Positions 53,048 through 63,300 of a stretch of DNA of 64,000 nt are shown here, piece by piece. The notes under the pieces are model-generated. The model was not told the origin of the DNA. It did not search any database and saw nothing but the letters and a program-made list of their open reading frames with translations. Source of the DNA: M3007 sp043764095 (GTDB lineage Bacteria; Bacteroidota; Bacteroidia; Chitinophagales; Saprospiraceae). Numbering within the stretch: the first letter of the stretch is position 1; every line of letters begins with the position of its first letter. The stretch lies in assembly GCA_043764095.1 (NCBI GenBank), contig JAYUKX010000135.1, positions 1 through 64,000 on the forward strand. The letters run 5' to 3'. The position numbers and the translations under genes are program-made.

Positions 53048-53680
53048 TTATTGGGCTTTTTTGTGAGAAAATTCGTTGACTATTTCCGTAATTAATCCGC
53101 TTTCGCTTTGTACCGCTTTGAATTTCAGATCGAGCATACGCATCATATACAGCGCAAATGGATATTGTTTGCCCCCTAAAGTTCCCCATAAATGGTTCAC
53201 TTCTTCGATATTAGGCGAATAGAGATCAAAAATCAGTTTGAAGGTTTCTAATTGATCCAGTACATTATTCGGTGCGTCGGTGCTGATAGAAGCAGGCAAC
53301 ACATTATCTTGGGTAAATACATTTTTTGACTGGAAAAAACGCAATGTCCGAGATAATACCAGCAGCGCATTGGTATAATTGGTATGTGTGGCGGTGACCA
53401 AAATAAGGAAATTGGCAAAGACGGGCGGGTTCTCGTAACTGGCTTTGAGTGATACATCATCCCGAACATAATTGGGTACGTTTTTGAGGGTTTTCTCTTC
53501 CTTGATATTCACAATAGAGATGACCAGCATATCTCGATTTACGCCGCCGTTATTTCCACCACCTGTAAAGCCTTCCCCAATATTGCCCAGTTCCACTTGA
53601 GCACTGGCTCCAGTAGCATACACACTATCAAAGTGGTGCTCCAATTCGTTTAATACAATGGTGAGGGCGTGGGATATCAT
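53048..53680 (-). CDS. DUF4255 cap/terminator protein (Afp16-like)
   Basis: A 210-residue DUF4255 protein, first gene of the cluster: MISHALTIVLNELEHHF, VELGNIGEG, MLVISIVNIKEEKTLKN, YENPPVFANFLILVTATH, LSRTLRFFQSKNVF and LFDLYSPNIEEVNHLWGTLGGKQYP. DUF4255/Afp16-type proteins cap the distal end and end tube and sheath growth. No exact TAnnTTTG -7 box is visible in the 150 bp upstream, so its promoter may lie further up or be activator dependent. Confidence 0.93.
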   Translation of the reverse strand: MISHALTIVLNELEHHFDSVYATGASAQVELGNIGEGFTGGGNNGGVNRDMLVISIVNIKEEKTLKNVPNYVRDDVSLKASYENPPVFANFLILVTATHTNYTNALLVLSRTLRFFQSKNVFTQDNVLPASISTDAPNNVLDQLETFKLIFDLYSPNIEEVNHLWGTLGGKQYPFALYMMRMLDLKFKAVQSESGLITEIVNEFSHKKAQ

Positions 53681-53921
53681 CGGTTATTTTTTGTAGATGT
53701 TTTTGGTTGATATTGATTATATTTGATTTGGTGCTGCTCAATTTGGTTGCTGCTGCAAATAACTGTACAAAGATTTAAACATAAACGGCTTTTAACACTC
53801 GTCGCAAAACGTTGTCGGAATCCAGTATTTGGTCACTCCTGAATTCAGGATAGTTAAAAACTTAGCCAGCGGTTTTGAGGCAAAAAAGCAGGCAAGTTTT
53901 TGTACAACAAGCCGTCTTTTT

Positions 53922-54035
53922 GAGTTCGATGCAGCGCATCGGGCGAGAAAAGCGGCGAATTTATACTGAGCCTGTCGAAGTAGTGGGACGAAAACTTGAC
54001 CTTTTTTGACCAAAATGGAAGCGGCTAAGTTTTTA
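53922..54035. repeat. Dispersed intergenic repeat, copy 2
   Basis: Direct-orientation match of the repeat at 1-98, with an extra roughly 27-bp segment that holds ACTGAGCCTGTCGAAGT, itself a common dispersed Bacteroidota sequence. It lies directly 3' of the response regulator stop and upstream of the eCIS operon. The rest of 53681-54040 is AT-rich with no gene. Confidence 0.75.
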
Positions 54036-54040
54036 CTAAA

Positions 54041-54676
54041 CTAAACCAAAGTTAAGGCTTCCCAATTGACCATATTATTGCGGATCGCTTTTGCTACTAC
54101 ACCCTGAATGGTATGGCAACTCATCTTTATTTTGATGTTTTTAAAGTAGGTTTCCACCGTTTGAGCCTTTAATTTAAGCATTTCGGCTATTTGTGGGCAA
54201 CTTTTATCGCTGGCTGCCAGACTAATAATTTGCTTTTCGCGGGTGTTTAATTCTATGTTTTCAAAAGGCATCAATGATTCAACGATGATTTTACGCACCT
54301 CGCAAGACATAAATATTTTGCCATGCGTTACATCGGCAATCACCTCCTCCAAGTATTGGATTGAGTTGGCTACTTCTTCCTTCAATAAGTAACCATCGGC
54401 GCCAGCCCTAAACGCACGCAGCACGTACTCGGGGTGTCCAGTGAGTACAATGGTTTTGATGCGCGGAAACTTTTCGGTAATAATAGACAATGCTTCCAAG
54501 CCAGCCTCTCGGTTGCCGTCTATCTCCATGTCCAATAGAACTACTTTGGGTTGGGCGCAGCGCAGGTTGTCTATGAGACCATTGTAATTGTGCCAGCCCT
54601 TGGCCGGGAGTTTGTTTTGCTGTAGCAGATCTTCCAATTGGTAAAAATAATTGCTATCTTCAAAAAAGGCAATCAT
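54041..54676 (-). CDS. NarL/LuxR-type response regulator
   Basis: A 211-residue two-domain regulator. The receiver (1-120) has acidic Glu6/Asp7, phosphoacceptor Asp49 (VVLLDMEIDG), Thr79 (IVLTGHPEY) and Lys99 (GYLLKEE). The LuxR-type HTH (about 145-205) has LNTREKQIISLAASDKS, then QIAEMLKLKAQTVETYFKNIKIKM. It lies 76 bp after the histidine kinase gene and 360 bp upstream of the first eCIS gene, all on one strand, so it is a plausible eCIS regulator. Confidence 0.92.
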   Translation of the reverse strand: MIAFFEDSNYFYQLEDLLQQNKLPAKGWHNYNGLIDNLRCAQPKVVLLDMEIDGNREAGLEALSIITEKFPRIKTIVLTGHPEYVLRAFRAGADGYLLKEEVANSIQYLEEVIADVTHGKIFMSCEVRKIIVESLMPFENIELNTREKQIISLAASDKSCPQIAEMLKLKAQTVETYFKNIKIKMSCHTIQGVVAKAIRNNMVNWEALTLV

Positions 54677-54752
54677 AATAGTAAAGCATTTAAAGGATAA
54701 ATCGGTTATTGGATTAAAAAAAAAGAATAAAATTTGGGGGGAAATTATTGTT

Positions 54753-55703
54753 TTATCGTTCCAAAGGAAATGTCAAACACACCTTGGTGCCCAAATCCTT
54801 ACTGGAACGAATAGCCAATGCTCCATTTAATTTTTGGGCTTTTTTAAATAATTCGACGATACCAGTGCTTCGTTTTTTTTGAAAAAACTGTTGTCGGTAT
54901 TGTGCTATATTGTGCTCATTAATTTCTATTTCTACTGCGTCTATTTGGAGTGTATGCTGAAGCCCTTTACCGTCGTCGGTGATTTCAATGACAATCGTTC
55001 TGTCCTCATTTTCTAACTGTTTTTCTTGCCTCACAAGCAGCCCTACATGGCGGTATTGGGCGTGTTTTCGGATGTTATTCAGGCATTCGCGCAGGAAAAA
55101 AATGATTTCGTACTTTTGTTTATAACTGATAATCGTATCTTTTAAGGAAGTACTTATATCGCAATAAAAGTACCGCTCGTCCATTTCGGAATGAATTTTT
55201 TGGGCAAAAATAAACTCCATATTGTGCATCAGTTCAAAAAGATTATTGTTGCTTTTATCGATAAATGCCTGGCTTAATTCGCAAATCTTTACAAATTCGG
55301 ATAGTTTTTCTTGGAGTGGGTTATTTGCTGTTGTTTCGGCTAGGATACACTGCGCCTCGCCTTTAATTACTTCGTGAATAACATTGGAAAAATAGCGTTG
55401 TTGTTCTTCTTTTTCCAAAATGAGCGCGTCTGGAGCGCGATCAAAGGCGGGCGGGTTTATTGCTATTTTTTGTATTTTTAACCATAAATGCGTAAAAAAT
55501 AAAGCCGTGGCCAGCATTGCAGCCACCAACGTCCAAAGCCCCGTTGTCCAAAGAACAGATAGGGCCACGCTTGGTTGCCAGGGCGCAAAAACAATACTAA
55601 TAATTAGGGGGAAAAGAAGTGTTATCAAAAAGTGGTTTCGATGAAAATCGTAGAGTGGTAAAGATAAAGATACCTTTCCCTGTTCGTTAATAATTATATT
55701 CAT
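54753..55703 (-). CDS. NarX/LiaS-type sensor histidine kinase
   Basis: A 316-residue membrane kinase: two closely spaced membrane segments (about 27-48 and 55-77), a helical dimerisation region containing NVIHEVIKGEAQ (phospho-acceptor His candidate around residue 110), and a HATPase_c domain with N-box ECLNNIRKHAQY and G-box ITDDGKGLQ, ending in GTKVCLTFPL. There is no large periplasmic sensor domain, so the signal may be membrane or intracellular. It is paired with the response regulator downstream. Confidence 0.9.
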   Translation of the reverse strand: MNIIINEQGKVSLSLPLYDFHRNHFLITLLFPLIISIVFAPWQPSVALSVLWTTGLWTLVAAMLATALFFTHLWLKIQKIAINPPAFDRAPDALILEKEEQQRYFSNVIHEVIKGEAQCILAETTANNPLQEKLSEFVKICELSQAFIDKSNNNLFELMHNMEFIFAQKIHSEMDERYFYCDISTSLKDTIISYKQKYEIIFFLRECLNNIRKHAQYRHVGLLVRQEKQLENEDRTIVIEITDDGKGLQHTLQIDAVEIEINEHNIAQYRQQFFQKKRSTGIVELFKKAQKLNGALAIRSSKDLGTKVCLTFPLER

Positions 55704-55829
55704 TGGTGGCGGTTTTTAGTTAATAATCGGCTAATTCGTTGCAATAATAAATCGTTTAACGTTATTTTTACGAATTTTAATCTTAATTTTTTATTAATTC
55801 GACCAAATAACTTATTTTTTGCCTAAACG

Positions 55830-57626
55830 TCAAAATATGATCAGTTTGAGTGCGTACTTTATTCCTCCATCTAGTACTACACTTACAATATAGGCGCCTG
55901 CTGGAATATCATTTATTTGTATTAAAACATCTCCTGTACCACTGGCATCTATTTGTTGCTGTAATATCTGCTTGCCCATCAAGTTAAATACGCTTGCTCG
56001 AGCATGGCCATGTAATCCATTTATATAAAAATAATCCTGTGCCGGGTTGGGGTATATTTTGATCTTGTCGTTTGTTGCTCCCATTTCAGGTGATTGTATG
56101 CCCACGGGCTGGGTATTGTCGCATTCGACAGGTGTTAGGGTGATATTTCCAAAGAATTGGTTCAACAAAAAATAACGTTGCCCTACTTTGACCAATTCTT
56201 TGAAATCATAAAGTTCGGCAGGCGTTATTTTTTTTTCATACACCAAATTGGTATCTATTTTATGACGCAAGATGAGTTCCGATTGGGTCGCCAATGGAAC
56301 CGTAGGATCATAAGAAAAATTAGATTCACTGGATAATATGCCACCATTTCCATCGTGTTTCCAAAACGATTTATGTTTCGTACCAGTAGAGGAGTATTCA
56401 AGCGTACTGGCATACTCGCTGTTTAAAAAAACAAATTCTGGGCCTTCAAAATTAAATTGGTATGTACCTTCACTTCTAGTATTAAAATAAGGATAATGGC
56501 TATTGGTTTGGTACGTAGCGTAAGTAAAGTTGCCGCAATAAGTACGACCAATACCGGGATTACCGGTTCCCCAGTCTGTACTAGAATAACTTTGCAAATC
56601 CCATACTAACCGTTCGGAATAAGTGGTGAGCGAGTCGTTCAGTACCAATATATAACCTTTTTTGTCATGCGAGGTAAATGTGCTATATCCCATTGTAAAA
56701 TATTGATTGTCAATATTGTATAAATTTGGAGTGCCTTCGTTACTGGTGTTCCAAACTCTTGTGGATAGCACATTGAAATTTTCATCTGTTTTGATAATTG
56801 TCAATTTCAGGTCTATGGTATTTGGAACATACGGCGGCTGTGTATTGGGGGCGTTTTTGAAGGCTGAAAATATATATCCATTGCCAAATTCGATGGCATT
56901 GAGTAATTTATGATAACCCGAACTTAATGAAGTGGGAATTGCTTTAGAGTAAATCAAGTTGCCCTGGCTGCTCTTTTTATGCAGCATATTTTGATCTATT
57001 AAAAGGAAAAATTGCGCTGCTGCGATTGGATCAGGTTGTGCTAAAACAGCACCAGTACTGTCAATATTATACGATTTATAGGTGTCACCATCCTTTACAA
57101 TCATATTTAACTGACCATTGGGCAAATAAGAAGTGCATTCAATACGACCATTGGCAACAGTATTGGTACAAGGTAGGCCAGTAAAGGGTTTAATATTTAC
57201 TATAGCCCGAATTTGCTGCTTCCCTAACATTATTTCTTCTAAGGAATAATAGGCGTATTCAGCAATAACAACGAGATATTTGTTGCCTGCTGTTACATAG
57301 TTTTTATTGATATAAGTTGTGTAATGGTAAGTATATGTTGCTCCAGGGGCTAAGAGTTGGTATGGAAACACCGCAAGGCGATCATATTCGGTTGGAATGG
57401 TATCACTAGAAAGATATACTTTTATTTGAAAATCTCCATAAAGTTCTTGTAGCATCGTATCTGTACTGGTATTGGTAAGATTGAAACTAAAGCCTAGGTT
57501 TTTCCCCGCTTCTACAAAATTTTGCTCCAGTTGGAGATCATTAAGTGCAATATTAGCAATACTACCCTGTGCTGAAACAGCGACACAAACGGGTAAAAAG
57601 AGTAAACAAAAGAGTGCGTTTTTCAT
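55830..57626 (-). CDS. T9SS-exported protein with CARDB-like N-terminus
   Basis: A 598-residue protein with a signal peptide (MKNALFCLLFLPVCVAVSAQ). The N-terminal beta-domain (about 25-150: FVEAGKNLGFSFNLTNTSTDT) resembles CARDB adhesion domains. A C-terminal T9SS type A sorting domain follows (about 525-598: IYPNPAQDYFYINGLHGHA; VFNLMGKQILQQQI; GAYIVSVVLDGG). The product is exported across the outer membrane and attached or released. The middle region has no family I recognise. Confidence 0.88.
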   Translation of the reverse strand: MKNALFCLLFLPVCVAVSAQGSIANIALNDLQLEQNFVEAGKNLGFSFNLTNTSTDTMLQELYGDFQIKVYLSSDTIPTEYDRLAVFPYQLLAPGATYTYHYTTYINKNYVTAGNKYLVVIAEYAYYSLEEIMLGKQQIRAIVNIKPFTGLPCTNTVANGRIECTSYLPNGQLNMIVKDGDTYKSYNIDSTGAVLAQPDPIAAAQFFLLIDQNMLHKKSSQGNLIYSKAIPTSLSSGYHKLLNAIEFGNGYIFSAFKNAPNTQPPYVPNTIDLKLTIIKTDENFNVLSTRVWNTSNEGTPNLYNIDNQYFTMGYSTFTSHDKKGYILVLNDSLTTYSERLVWDLQSYSSTDWGTGNPGIGRTYCGNFTYATYQTNSHYPYFNTRSEGTYQFNFEGPEFVFLNSEYASTLEYSSTGTKHKSFWKHDGNGGILSSESNFSYDPTVPLATQSELILRHKIDTNLVYEKKITPAELYDFKELVKVGQRYFLLNQFFGNITLTPVECDNTQPVGIQSPEMGATNDKIKIYPNPAQDYFYINGLHGHARASVFNLMGKQILQQQIDASGTGDVLIQINDIPAGAYIVSVVLDGGIKYALKLIIF

Positions 57627-57855
57627 GATTATAGTTTTTACAGATGGATCACTAGGGCTTTATGCGTTTATTGGTATGAGTGTGAACTCTAGCAACCAAT
57701 CATTTTTCTAATTCTATTAAATGCTTCCTGTTAAGTACCTATTTTTGCTATTTTTGCCTTCTATATTAATGGGTAATTGCTTCCAAGAACAAATTTAATT
57801 TTAAAAAAATCACATAATCTCTATTAAATAGGTACTTCATATTCCTCTAAATACA

Positions 57856-57863
57856 TAAGTTTG
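57856..57863 (+). promoter_or_regulatory. -7 element directly before the DUF2339 gene
   Basis: TAAGTTTG matches TAnnTTTG and ends only 4 bp before the ATG at 57868, compatible with a leaderless transcript. The surrounding 57627-57867 region separates two divergent genes and contains no other element that I can name. Confidence 0.35.
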
Positions 57864-57867
57864 CACC

Positions 57868-60129
57868 ATGGAAATAAATCAAAATCAACTCGATCAACTA
57901 CTGCGTAAATTGTCTGATTTACGCGCTAAGCAAGATGCTTTAAACAAAGAATATGACGACCTAAATTCGGTTGTTCTATCGTTTAAAGTAACAGCAGCGG
58001 CTAAAACTGAAAAAAAGGAGGAAAGGCCTGATTTCGTCTTTACCCCTGCTCCCGAAAAACCCGTCGTTCTTTTGACTACTCCGCATGCTCCATCGAGTGA
58101 TGCGCCTGCATGGGATTTGGAGCGTTATATCGGTGAAAATTTGTCCAATAAAGTAGGTGCTATTATTACTGTTTTGGGCGTTGGCATTGGCATAAAATAC
58201 GCTATTGATAACAACTTAATTGGGCCATTAACCCGTATTTTATTGGGTTATGCTATTGGTTTTGTATTGTTTTTTGTTTCCTACCGGTTGCGCCAACAGT
58301 ACCGCGAACTCAGTGCTGTGATCCTAAGTGCAGCGATTTGTATTGCTTATTACACCACTTATGCTGCCAATATCTATTACCAATTGATACCCGAAAGTAT
58401 TGCTTTTGCCCTCCTGCTGGGGATTACGGTGGTTACGGTATGGCAAGCCTTAGATTATGACCTTCAGGTGATTGCCATAGGTGGTTTAGTGGGGGCTTAC
58501 GCCATTCCATTTCTATTGAGTGATGGTACCGAGCGGCCTATGTTGCTGTTTTCGTATATGGCACTGGTGAATTGTGCTATTTTGTATATCTCGTTTTGGC
58601 GCGATTGGAAATTGGTGGGCGTATTGACATTCATACTGACTTGGTATATCTTTTTCCCTTGGGCATTCAATGTAAATCAAACGCCTTTAGTGCTGTCTGG
58701 AATTATATTTGCAACCCTCTTTTTTGGCATATTCACAGCCATTTATTTCGCAGAAAAATGGGTGCGCAACACAGTGCATCTTGTTGAGGATTCGGTTTAT
58801 TTATTCGCCAATGGCTTGCTGTACAGTGCATCAGGATTTGCCTTGGTAAGCCACTTGCATGGTAGTATCCCTTTTTATTCATTTTTATTTTTTAGCATAT
58901 TTATTTATCTGATTTTTAGTTATTTGGTATTTAATCGATCTGCGCAAGAAAAACCATTCGGTCTATTTAGCAGGGCTGCATTTTTCTTTTTAAACCTTTA
59001 TCTTATAAATAAATTTCATGGCCCTCTACTTTCAGCCTTATGTTCCTTGGAGTTGGTCTTGTTGTTTAGCATTGGCCGTAAGTTTAAATTGGGCGCTTAT
59101 GAAACATTTTTTTTGACATTGGCATCGGGTTTATTACTTGGGTTAGGATTGTTTGAAACCGTGCCTTATTTCCGATACTACGATAAATTTGCTACCATCT
59201 GGAACAAGCATTCAATCTCGTTTTGGGTCGTTATTTTGGCATTTGTGGTGATTTATATCATCCATCAAAATACCCGCCAACAAGCCGATGGTAAGGTGGT
59301 TGCCATCGAAAAAGTAGTCCCTAGGTTTGATCTTTTATTGCTGTTTTTTATTGGTTCGCTGATGTATTTATACGGTTTTAACGAAATAGCACACCATTTC
59401 AATTTGGCGTACTACAACAGTTATCACTCCAACCAATACCCGCAATATTTTGAGGATTTATTATCCTTTAAAATACTTTGGACTTTCGATTTTACCATGA
59501 TTTTCTTGATTGTCCTCAATGGAATTGTGCTGCGTCGCGTCGTTCAGATCGCAGATACTTCATGGCCAATTATACTGAGTTTGCTGTGTATTGCTTCGTT
59601 TTTAACGTTTGGTTTGTATGAATTAGGCTATTTGAAAAACCTGTATTTTACCCCCGATTTTGCGGATTATGAGCGAACGGGCTGGCATTTGGGCATAAGA
59701 TATATCTCAATAGCACTGTTGGGGATACTTTGCTGGTCATTGAGGACAGTTGTACACCAAACCAAAACGCAATTGGGTGTATTGACTGAAATATTACCCC
59801 TGTTCTTCCACGGCGTTGCTTTATGGGTGGTGAGTAGCGAATTGGTGCATTGGATGGAATGGAATGGCTTGGGCGACCGCAGTTATAAAGTAGCCCTAAG
59901 TATTTTGTTTGGTTGTTGGTCGGTAATATTGGTCGTTTTAGGTATTCAAAAGCAGGATAAAAACTATCGGATTGCAGGTATTGTGCTGTTTTCAGCCACT
60001 TTACTCAAGTTGTTTTCCTATGATTTGGCACAGTTAAGCACGATTGCCAAAACGGTGGTCATGGTTTCTTTAGGTGCGTTACTTTTATTTATTTCTTTTT
60101 TGTATAATAAATTTAAGGAGCGGATGTGA
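57868..60129 (+). CDS. DUF2339 polytopic membrane protein
   Basis: A 753-residue protein with a coiled-coil N-terminus (about 1-40: LDQLLRKLSDLRAKQDALNKEYDDL) and roughly 20 or more transmembrane segments from about residue 100 onward. The ERYIGENLSNKVGAIITVLGVGIGIKYAID segment at about 85-114 is characteristic of the DUF2339 family. Function in bacteria is unknown. It is monocistronic and divergent from the T9SS gene at 55830. Confidence 0.9.
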   Translation: MEINQNQLDQLLRKLSDLRAKQDALNKEYDDLNSVVLSFKVTAAAKTEKKEERPDFVFTPAPEKPVVLLTTPHAPSSDAPAWDLERYIGENLSNKVGAIITVLGVGIGIKYAIDNNLIGPLTRILLGYAIGFVLFFVSYRLRQQYRELSAVILSAAICIAYYTTYAANIYYQLIPESIAFALLLGITVVTVWQALDYDLQVIAIGGLVGAYAIPFLLSDGTERPMLLFSYMALVNCAILYISFWRDWKLVGVLTFILTWYIFFPWAFNVNQTPLVLSGIIFATLFFGIFTAIYFAEKWVRNTVHLVEDSVYLFANGLLYSASGFALVSHLHGSIPFYSFLFFSIFIYLIFSYLVFNRSAQEKPFGLFSRAAFFFLNLYLINKFHGPLLSALCSLELVLLFSIGRKFKLGAYETFFLTLASGLLLGLGLFETVPYFRYYDKFATIWNKHSISFWVVILAFVVIYIIHQNTRQQADGKVVAIEKVVPRFDLLLLFFIGSLMYLYGFNEIAHHFNLAYYNSYHSNQYPQYFEDLLSFKILWTFDFTMIFLIVLNGIVLRRVVQIADTSWPIILSLLCIASFLTFGLYELGYLKNLYFTPDFADYERTGWHLGIRYISIALLGILCWSLRTVVHQTKTQLGVLTEILPLFFHGVALWVVSSELVHWMEWNGLGDRSYKVALSILFGCWSVILVVLGIQKQDKNYRIAGIVLFSATLLKLFSYDLAQLSTIAKTVVMVSLGALLLFISFLYNKFKERM

Positions 60130-60328
60130 AAGGGCGATGAAAAAATATGATAATCGTTTTTTTGAATGGGGCGTACGAGTACAGAATTTGACTATGAAAT
60201 TTGGGGGAAAACGATAAAATGATCCATTAAATAAAAAATAAAAAACGTATATTTATTTTATTAGGAATCAATAATTATTCATACCTTTACTTTTCTAATA
60301 ATATTTTTCACAAAACAATTTTTTCATC

Positions 60329-63300
60329 ATGAAACAATTAACATCTCTTCTCTTCGCAATGTGCTGTACTATAAGCATTTTTGCGCAATTATCATCCTCC
60401 AGCTGGCAACAGACATCGGGCCCCGAAGGCGGTAATGTCTATTCCCTTGTCCGCACTGCATCAAAGGTGTACGCAGGTACAGAAAATGGGCTTTGGGTTT
60501 CAGCCGATGAAGGACAAACTTGGTCTGCTGCTCATCCGGTATTTTATGATATGTCCATAGTTGCTATCCATGTCAGTAACGCTAATATAGTAGTACTGGC
60601 TTTGAAATCCACTGCTCCTTATGAAACTACCGAGTTTTTGTACCAAAGTACAGATGGCGGTCTTACATTTAATAATGTTTTACCCCAAGGGTCTCCAATT
60701 TATATTGTTACTTGGAACGAATATAAAATTCAACGAGACGGAAACCTCATTTGGATTATTGGTGATTCTGATTTATATAAAGTTGATTTGAGTAATAATA
60801 CTGTAATCAGTATTGAGCCAAATGTTAACACTTATTTCTATGGAATAGCTGTGAGTCAGAACAAAATAATAGGTAGGGATAATTACTATAAAACATATCG
60901 GTCATCAGATTGGGGTAATACTTGGACGGTAGAAACGGACTCTAGCTATATAAATACTTTACTTTCCTTTGGAGATACTTTAATCAAAGATAAGATTGGC
61001 CTGATTGATAGTATTTTTGTTTCTTACGATTTTGGTCTGACTTGGCAAGGTGCACCTTCACCTTTTTATTCACTCGACAAAGTATTTAGACGGTCAGATG
61101 GCACTTTTTATACATTTGAGGAAAATAAATTGAGTACATCGCCCGATGGATTAAACTGGACCATAGGGTCAAATATTTCTGGTGTTAATTATTTAACAAG
61201 TGTAGTAGAATCAGGTGGTGCATATATTCTGGGAACTTATGGTGGAATATTCCGTACAGTACAAAATAATACTCAAATAGTGGTATCCAATTCCGGATTT
61301 ATTGCAAATAGTATTTACGGTATCGCTGCATTATCGAACGGACGCTTGATCACTTCTGCTAGAAATGGAACTTGGACCAGTATTAATCAAGGGCTATCTT
61401 GGACATCTTTGCCTTATTATGATCAATATAACAACGAAGTTATATTTTCTCAAATGATGGCCGTTGGCGATACCCTTTGGGCACTAGCGCCTAACGATTC
61501 CCTATATACCTATGTCAATAGTACGAATACTTGGAAGTCTGTTATCGATGCAGATGCATGGTTTGCTGGGGAAACTTTTGTACGAGTACTGGGAGGCAAT
61601 CTGTATTTGGTGGAAGATGCGCAAATCCGCAGATCCACCAATAAAGGTGCTACTTGGGTGGTATTACCTTTAGCAACACTATCTTTGGGCGGCGGTTACA
61701 GGGATATTGCCTTATTAGATGGTCAACTGTTTGTTAGCACCAATGATGGCCTTATTTATCGTTCCGATGATGATGGTGCAACATGGATGCAAATCTACGA
61801 AATATGGTCTCCTGGCGCACATCGAATCAATAAATTAGGCACTTTGGGAGGAAGATTGTTTATTTGGTCTGAATATGAGGCATATTATAGCGATAATGGT
61901 GGTAATACCTGGGATGTATTGCCTATGTCGGGACTACCTACTGATACATGGGGCGATATTTATTTTGAACCTATTGATATTGAATATTATGGCAATGCTA
62001 TATTCGTTACAATTCCATTCCAAGGTGTTTGGGTAAGTTTTGATCTAGGAAGTTCTTGGCAACCTTTAGTACCCAATGCTACCCATAAGCGTATGCGGTA
62101 TATAGCATTTTCAGGAGCTAATATGTTTGTAGGTGCTTCTGTAAGTGGTGTATGGAGCGTAGGACTCAATTTTGATATCTATGAAGGACAGGTATTTAAC
62201 GACCTCAATCAAAACGGCCAAAAAGAGACCAATGAACCACCAATGAAATACATAGTGGTAAGTGCGGAGCCGCTGGGTTCGTTTGCTTTGACAGATGAAA
62301 ATGGCCGTTATTCCTTGATTGCGGCGACTCAATCGGACTCCATTAAGGCGCATATTCCCAATAATTATGCTGTAGTGACACCATCCGCTCATTTTGCTAA
62401 TCAACCGGGTAATAACTTTGATTTCGCTGTTCATTTTACCGAAAATATTATTGATTATAAGATTGACTTAGTCCATTGGGAACTTTTTCGCCCCGGTTTT
62501 GATAATAAGATCACGCTAACTATCGAAAATGTAGGAACACAAACAAGCCCCATCGTTCATGGCGTATGCGCATTGCCTGCTGGTGTATTTACAGTGGATA
62601 ATATATACCCTTCTGGTATTGCAACGGTAGTAAATGATTCTATTTTTTGGCAAGTAGATGCCTTGCCTCCTTTTGAAAGACTAGCAATATTTTTAGAAGT
62701 AACCACATCAACTAATACTATGATTGGCGACGACCTATCGTTTACAGCCAGTGTTTCCGCTGAAAATGATGTCTATCTGCCCAATAATGAAATTGTAGTC
62801 CGTACAATAGTCGTAGGCTCTTTTGACCCAAATGATAAATCTGCTGCTGAACGAATTTCCCCAATTGATTTGGCCGCAGGAAAACCCATAGAATATATTA
62901 TTCGTTTTGAAAATACTGGAGACTTCTATGCAGAAAAAGTAGTCATCAAAGATGTATTGGAAAAAAACCTAAAACCTGCAACCGTCCATTTGATGAGTTC
63001 GAGCCACCCGTGTACTTGGACGCTAAAAAATGACGGTACACTAGAATTTACATTCAATAATATTTTACTACAACCAACAGAAACGGGCTTTGTCAAATTT
63101 TCGGTGGAGGCAAATCCTGCACTCCAACTCAACGAAACAGTTTCCAATACTGCCGAAATCTACTTCGATTTTAACCAGCCTATCATTACAAATACGGTTA
63201 AAACGACTGTGCAATATCCAATATCTGGAACATCCAATGTCGATAATCAATTTTTTAGCATACGGATGACTCCTAACCCTGCCCATGATAGAGCAATGCT

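Larger units (their letters stand above)
25303..53680 (-). other. Extracellular contractile injection system (eCIS) locus
   Basis: Seventeen consecutive - strand genes encode a phage-tail-like injection machine of the Afp/PVC/AlgoCIS class. Diagnostic for eCIS rather than T6SS, R-tailocin or prophage are the DUF4255 (Afp16-like) protein, DUF5908 peptide, CIS tape-measure family, DUF4157 cargo and the Afp15-like AAA+ ATPase, with no T6SS TssJLM membrane complex, no phage capsid genes and no lysis genes. Many gene pairs overlap by 1-4 bp, so long polycistronic transcription is likely. Only one sheath gene is present, and no protein obviously matches the Afp13 fibre. Confidence 0.95.

Noticed and set aside
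25303..53680. Prophage, R-type tailocin or type VI secretion system
   Set aside because: There are no capsid, terminase, lysis or TssJLM genes; DUF4255, DUF5908, DUF4157 and the Afp15-like ATPase mark it as eCIS.
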